Assembly: GCA_016719105.1 (NCBI GenBank)
Contig: JADKAQ010000019.1
Coordinates: 124,001 to 188,000 of the forward strand
Origin: Gemmatimonadota bacterium
GTDB lineage: Bacteria; Gemmatimonadota; Gemmatimonadetes; Gemmatimonadales; Gemmatimonadaceae
Reading direction: 5' to 3'
DNA: 64,000 nucleotides
Shown here: piece after piece, positions 60,607 to 64,000 of the stretch
Numbering within the stretch: the first letter of the stretch is position 1
Layout: every line of letters begins with the position of its first letter
The notes under the pieces: model-generated
The model's input: only the letters and a program-made list of their open reading frames with translations
Told to the model about the DNA's origin: nothing
Database searches by the model: none
Made by a program: the position numbers and the translations under genes

Positions 60607-62163
60607 CTACCTCACGCGCGGCGATACCTGGTAGTTCATCGTCATGCCCGAGACGCGGCCGTCTGCGGCGACGATGAAGCTCCACGCTTCGGCCAGCTTT
60701 CCGTCTGGGCGCACGCGACGAAAGACGTGCTCACCAACCTTGCGCAGCTTGGTCATTCCGCGGACGGGATTGTCGCTCGGCAGCGCCACGGCGACGAGCG
60801 CCCCTTCCCAGGCCATGATCTCGGTTTCACCGCGCCAGGCGTTGGCGTAGGTCCCGAGGTAGCGCTCGAGCGAGGGATCGAGTGCCGTGAGCTTCCCGGT
60901 CGAGTCGCTGGAGGCTGCCTTCACCGCAGGGGCGATGATGTCGTAGATCCCGCGCGCCAGGGCGCCTGCGTTGACGTCCATCCCGTTCGACATGGCGACT
61001 GCCGCGATCTTCTCGTCCGGTTGCATGGACAGCTGCGTCTGGAAGCCCGGGCAGCTCCCCCCGTGGCCGACGAAGGTCTTGTTGTCCGGCGTGCTGCGCG
61101 TGACCGAGAAGCCGAGTCCCCAGGTGGTTTCCCACGACGGGTCGACGAAGTGCACGCGTTGCATCTCGCGGAGCGTGTTGGCATCCAGCACCTCGGACCC
61201 TCCCTGGCCCAGCAGGCGGAAGTTCCACGAGGCGAAGCGTGCGAGGTCGAGCGCGCTCGAGGCGTAGCCGGCGGCCGGGGCGATCCCCCGGGACGTGAAG
61301 AGCGGCAACAAGGCACGTGTCCCGTCTCGCGTGACAGGGCCGTAACCCGCGGCCATGCGCTTCCCCTTCTCCTCGACCGGAATCTCGGGGTACGTGCTCG
61401 TCATGCCTAACGGCGTGAGCACGTTGGTGCGCACGTAATCGGCGTACGGCACCTTGCTCGACGCGCTGACGATCTCACCGGCCAGGGTGAGGCCGAGGTT
61501 CGAGTACTGGAAGAAGGTCTCGCTGGGGTACAGCGTCTCCTCGCTCGACAGCGCGTCGATGATCTGCTGCCGCGTGGGAAACTCGAAGCTGGGGGCCGAC
61601 CAGTACGGGAAAGCGGCCTCGCGCGGAAGCCCTGAGGCGTGGGTGAGGAGCCCCTCGACGGTGATGGCCCCCGAAGCAGGGTGCGTGCGCTTGATGTTGA
61701 ACCAGGGCAGGTGCTTCTCAACAGGATCGTCGAGCCGCACCAGCCCACGGTCGCGCAGCTGCATGACGCTGATCGAGGTGAAGAGCTTGGAGATGGAGCA
61801 GATGCTGTAGAGCGTCGCGGGAGACGCCGGGATCTTGCGCTCGATGTCGGCCATCCCCGACGCCCCCTGCCAGACAATCTCCTGGTCGTGAACCGCGGCG
61901 CCCGCGAGCCCGGGGATGCGCTGATAGGCGCGCTGCGCATCGAGCCACTTGTCGAGCAGCGCGGTCGCCTCCTTCACACGCGGGTGTGCGGCCAACGTTC
62001 GCGACATGGGCTGCGGCGGAGTCTGCGCGCGCGCCGCTGCGGCGGTGAGCGACAGTGCGGCGCCGAGCACGGCGACCGCACCGGCCACCTGCCGCGAGCG
62101 GGCGGTCGCGCCCGTGGTCTCCACGGTCCTCGATGTGGAAGACGCTCGTAGGCGAAAGGGCAT
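60607..62163 (-). CDS. Exported serine hydrolase of the beta-lactamase/class C PBP fold
   Basis: 518 residues from ATG 62163; a longer frame covers the MATE terminator and is rejected. The signal peptide ends near AAAARAQ (about 47). The catalytic tetrad SISK (123-126), the YSN motif (QYSNLGLTL) and HGG (GHGGSCPG) are intact. A C-terminal lipocalin-like domain (about 420-518, with VRPDGKLAEAWSFIVAADGRV) follows. Similar proteins are esterases, D-aminopeptidases or beta-lactamases, so the substrate is undecided. Confidence 0.9.
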   Translation of the reverse strand: MPFRLRASSTSRTVETTGATARSRQVAGAVAVLGAALSLTAAAARAQTPPQPMSRTLAAHPRVKEATALLDKWLDAQRAYQRIPGLAGAAVHDQEIVWQGASGMADIERKIPASPATLYSICSISKLFTSISVMQLRDRGLVRLDDPVEKHLPWFNIKRTHPASGAITVEGLLTHASGLPREAAFPYWSAPSFEFPTRQQIIDALSSEETLYPSETFFQYSNLGLTLAGEIVSASSKVPYADYVRTNVLTPLGMTSTYPEIPVEEKGKRMAAGYGPVTRDGTRALLPLFTSRGIAPAAGYASSALDLARFASWNFRLLGQGGSEVLDANTLREMQRVHFVDPSWETTWGLGFSVTRSTPDNKTFVGHGGSCPGFQTQLSMQPDEKIAAVAMSNGMDVNAGALARGIYDIIAPAVKAASSDSTGKLTALDPSLERYLGTYANAWRGETEIMAWEGALVAVALPSDNPVRGMTKLRKVGEHVFRRVRPDGKLAEAWSFIVAADGRVSGMTMNYQVSPRVR

Positions 62164-62207
62164 GTCAGAACTCGCGCATGGTGGGGGAGAGGGAGCATCA
62201 ACAGCGG

Positions 62208-62248
62208 AAAAACACGCGGCGTCGCGCTCCACTGGAGACGCGACGCCG
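62208..62248 (-). terminator. Intrinsic terminator of the MATE gene
   Basis: On the reverse strand, a hairpin with arms 62217-62230 and 62234-62248 (one bulged base) is followed by TTTTT at 62208-62212. It lies 52 bases after the MATE stop codon. This is the most classical leftward terminator in the window. Confidence 0.75.
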
Positions 62249-62299
62249 AGAACGTAGCGAACGGGGCCCGAAGAGCCAGAGCAACGCGGCGCGTGTCGC

Positions 62300-63682
62300 T
62301 TACGCGCCTGCCTCGACGGGCACCGAGACGGCCGCCGGGGCCACACCGAACGCCAGGCGCGTCGCAGCCTCGCGGCGCAGGAGCCAGACGGTAAAGACGC
62401 AATGCGCCGTGGCCGCCGCGACCGAGACGTACCACAGGTGCCACAAGGCGAACCCAGGCTGGCGCGCGAACCAGAGCGCCGGGACGACGAAGGAGACCAG
62501 CCGCACCGCGCTGCTGATGACCGTCGGGACGGTGTTGCCCATCGCCTGGAACATGCCGGAACAGGTGAAAACGATGCCCGCTGCCACGAAGTTGAGCGAG
62601 ATGATGCGGAGGAACTCCGCCCCCGTCGACACCACGACGGCGTCGGGGGAGAACCAGTGCACCAGCCACTCAGGGCGCCACCGGCAGACGATGGTGAGCA
62701 GCAGCATGATCGCGCTGCTCAGCTTGACCGATTCCACGAACGTGCGACGTGCGCGTTCGGGGTGTCCTGCCGCGAAGTTCTGTCCGGCAATGGGGGCGGC
62801 CGCGAAAGCGACCGCCATGCCCGGCAGGAGCACCGCCTGCAAGACCCGCGATCCGACGCCGTAGCCGGCCTGCGACGCCGCACCGAAGTCGCGGATGATC
62901 CAGTAGTTCACGGCCATCGACAGGAACATCAGGAAGAACTCGGCCCCAGCCGGAACGCCGATGCGAAGCAGGCGTCCCCACACCTCGAGGCGCGGGCGCA
63001 GCAACGTTCGGTTGAACGCGACCGACTTCTCCACCCGGCGAAAGTACGTGAAGAGGAGGGCGACCCCCACCACGACCGAGATGGTGCTCGCGAGTCCGGC
63101 ACCCACCACGCCTAACGGGTGCCCCGTCCCCCATCCGGCAATGAGGACAGGGGCGAGCGCCGCGTTGAGCACGACGGTGAGCATCTGGACGACCATCATC
63201 GGCTTGGCGATCCCGCTTCCGCGCAACGCCGAGCCCATCGAGACCAGGGCGAACTGCATGGCGAGGGCAGGGAGGAAACCGAACAGGTACGCGGTGCCGT
63301 TGCGCACCGTCTCGGCGTCGGCACTGACCGTGCGCAGGTAAGCGCCCGACAAGGGAAAGCCCAGGCCGAGCGTGAGGGCGGCGGCAAGTGCCGCGAGCAG
63401 CACGCTCTGGTTGAAGACGAGGTTCGCGTCGGCGCGATCCTTCCGGCCGGCGGCGTGCGAGATGAGGACCATCGTCCCGACGCCGAGCACCTGCGTGAGG
63501 GCGATGACGATGAACTGGAGGTTGCCGGCAGCTGCAACACCGGCGATCGCGGCGTCGCCCAGTCGCCCGACGAAGTACAGGTCGATGAAGTAGTACGCCG
63601 TCTGGAAGACCATGCCGATGGCGACTGGTGCCGCCATTCGTACGATGTGCGCCGGGATGGATCCCTGCGTGAGGTCGCGCAT
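62300..63682 (-). CDS. MATE-family multidrug efflux transporter
   Basis: 460 residues with 12 predicted transmembrane segments in two repeats. It begins TQGSIPAHIVRMAAPVAIGM; FVGRLGDAAIAGVAAAGNL is in TM2, and the second repeat has NYWIIRDFGAASQAGYGVGSRV. It belongs to the DinF/NorM-like exporters that use Na+ or H+; substrates are not readable. It begins 12 bases after the DUF2239 stop, so the two are co-transcribed, and is followed by an intrinsic terminator. Confidence 0.93.
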   Translation of the reverse strand: MRDLTQGSIPAHIVRMAAPVAIGMVFQTAYYFIDLYFVGRLGDAAIAGVAAAGNLQFIVIALTQVLGVGTMVLISHAAGRKDRADANLVFNQSVLLAALAAALTLGLGFPLSGAYLRTVSADAETVRNGTAYLFGFLPALAMQFALVSMGSALRGSGIAKPMMVVQMLTVVLNAALAPVLIAGWGTGHPLGVVGAGLASTISVVVGVALLFTYFRRVEKSVAFNRTLLRPRLEVWGRLLRIGVPAGAEFFLMFLSMAVNYWIIRDFGAASQAGYGVGSRVLQAVLLPGMAVAFAAAPIAGQNFAAGHPERARRTFVESVKLSSAIMLLLTIVCRWRPEWLVHWFSPDAVVVSTGAEFLRIISLNFVAAGIVFTCSGMFQAMGNTVPTVISSAVRLVSFVVPALWFARQPGFALWHLWYVSVAAATAHCVFTVWLLRREAATRLAFGVAPAAVSVPVEAGA

Positions 63683-63694
63683 GCAGGGCGAGGA

Positions 63695-64000
63695 CTAGAG
63701 AAAGGAGGCGTCGGCGAGATGGCGCGCGTGGTCGCGCAGGTCGCGAGGCCATGGGTCGGAGAGCGCAGCGAAGCGTTCGCGGTCGCCGGCAAAGAGCGCG
63801 CGCGTGGCATCCTCGAAATGCGGCTGGTTGCCGAGCACGGCCGACATGAAACGATACGCCGACTCCTGCGCGCGACGAACGCGGTCGCGCGAGACGCTCT
63901 CGCTTCGCGCCTGCTCCACCAGTCGACGGAGTGCCGCGGAGGCGCCTCCCGGTTGGGTGGCCAGCCAGTCCCAGTGGCGCGGCAGCATCGTCACCTCGCG
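63695..64000 (-). CDS. DUF2239-family protein, C-terminal part (runs off the window)
   Basis: About 102 codons to the window edge, ending SFL at 63695. REVTMLPRHWDWLATQPGGASAALRRLVE and the following AYRFMSAVLGN and FEDATRALFAGDRERF match the C-terminal half of DUF2239 proteins, whose function is unknown. The reading frame is open at the edge, so the start is outside. It is probably the first gene of a pair with the MATE exporter. Confidence 0.85.
   Translation of the reverse strand, partial: REVTMLPRHWDWLATQPGGASAALRRLVEQARSESVSRDRVRRAQESAYRFMSAVLGNQPHFEDATRALFAGDRERFAALSDPWPRDLRDHARHLADASFL

Noticed and set aside
1..64000. tRNA, rRNA, transposase, integrase and prophage genes
   Set aside because: I looked through the intergenic sequences and found none; all gaps over 150 bases are explained by promoters, rnpB, parS, terminators or repeats, or show nothing recognisable.

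Overview
The window is a gene-dense (about 90% coding), high-GC chromosomal segment of a diderm bacterium. GC is about two thirds by eye, with a clearly AT-richer island around dnaA-dnaN. YidC and lipid-modified lipoproteins, an outer-membrane beta-barrel candidate, a GWxTD lipoprotein, many short class-II signal peptides and rare Leu codons (TTA) followed by GGC together suggest the Gemmatimonadota. That assignment is an inference from gene content and style, not from a marker match. I saw no rRNA, tRNA, CRISPR array, prophage or insertion sequence.

1-16 kb is the classic origin neighbourhood. mnmE, yidC, yidD, rnpA and rpmH run leftward and dnaA and dnaN run rightward, with DnaA-box-like sequences and AT-rich DNA between them. 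A TetR fragment, an MBL/beta-CASP hydrolase, upp and a zinc-protease-like gene lie further left. To the right are a probably frameshifted lipoprotein, the RNase P RNA gene (rnpB), an AraC-type regulator, pyrE, a soluble Ser/Thr kinase, a divergent GWxTD lipoprotein and a cold-shock gene with a readable promoter and terminator.

16-24 kb carries polA, an orphan type IV pilin-like gene, a PlsC-type acyltransferase, an UMF1-type MFS protein and a lipoprotein. 24-32 kb is one tightly packed leftward operon for a BMP-family (nucleoside-type) ABC importer. A Nif3 protein, an MFS transporter, a small membrane protein and a metallophosphoesterase are embedded in it. 32-40 kb contains bactofilin, parB, parA, two perfect parS sites, a SIMPL-domain protein, a large membrane glycosyltransferase-like protein and mnmG, all leftward.

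40-47 kb contains small genes, a YheT hydrolase, and a translationally coupled rightward operon: DGPF/YCII protein, ECF42-type sigma factor with TPR-like tail, ArsC-fold protein without its catalytic Cys, and an ABC-F ATPase. A candidate ECF42 promoter (TGTCGA-N17-CGTC) precedes it. terC follows, apparently with an unusual start codon. 47-64 kb carries an M20 amidohydrolase, an outer-membrane protein, a DUF1028 protein, a second ABC-F, an aminotransferase, murB, a pair of M16 peptidases (one catalytic, one degenerate) whose starts sit on octanucleotide repeats, a divergent YceI/HxlR pair, a serine beta-lactamase-fold hydrolase, a MATE exporter and a truncated DUF2239 gene.

The strongest leads are the ECF42 operon, the octanucleotide arrays around the M16 pair, the near-exclusive use of TTA in TTA-GGC (Leu-Gly), and two essential-type genes (rnpA, terC) whose conserved N-termini lack ATG/GTG/TTG starts.
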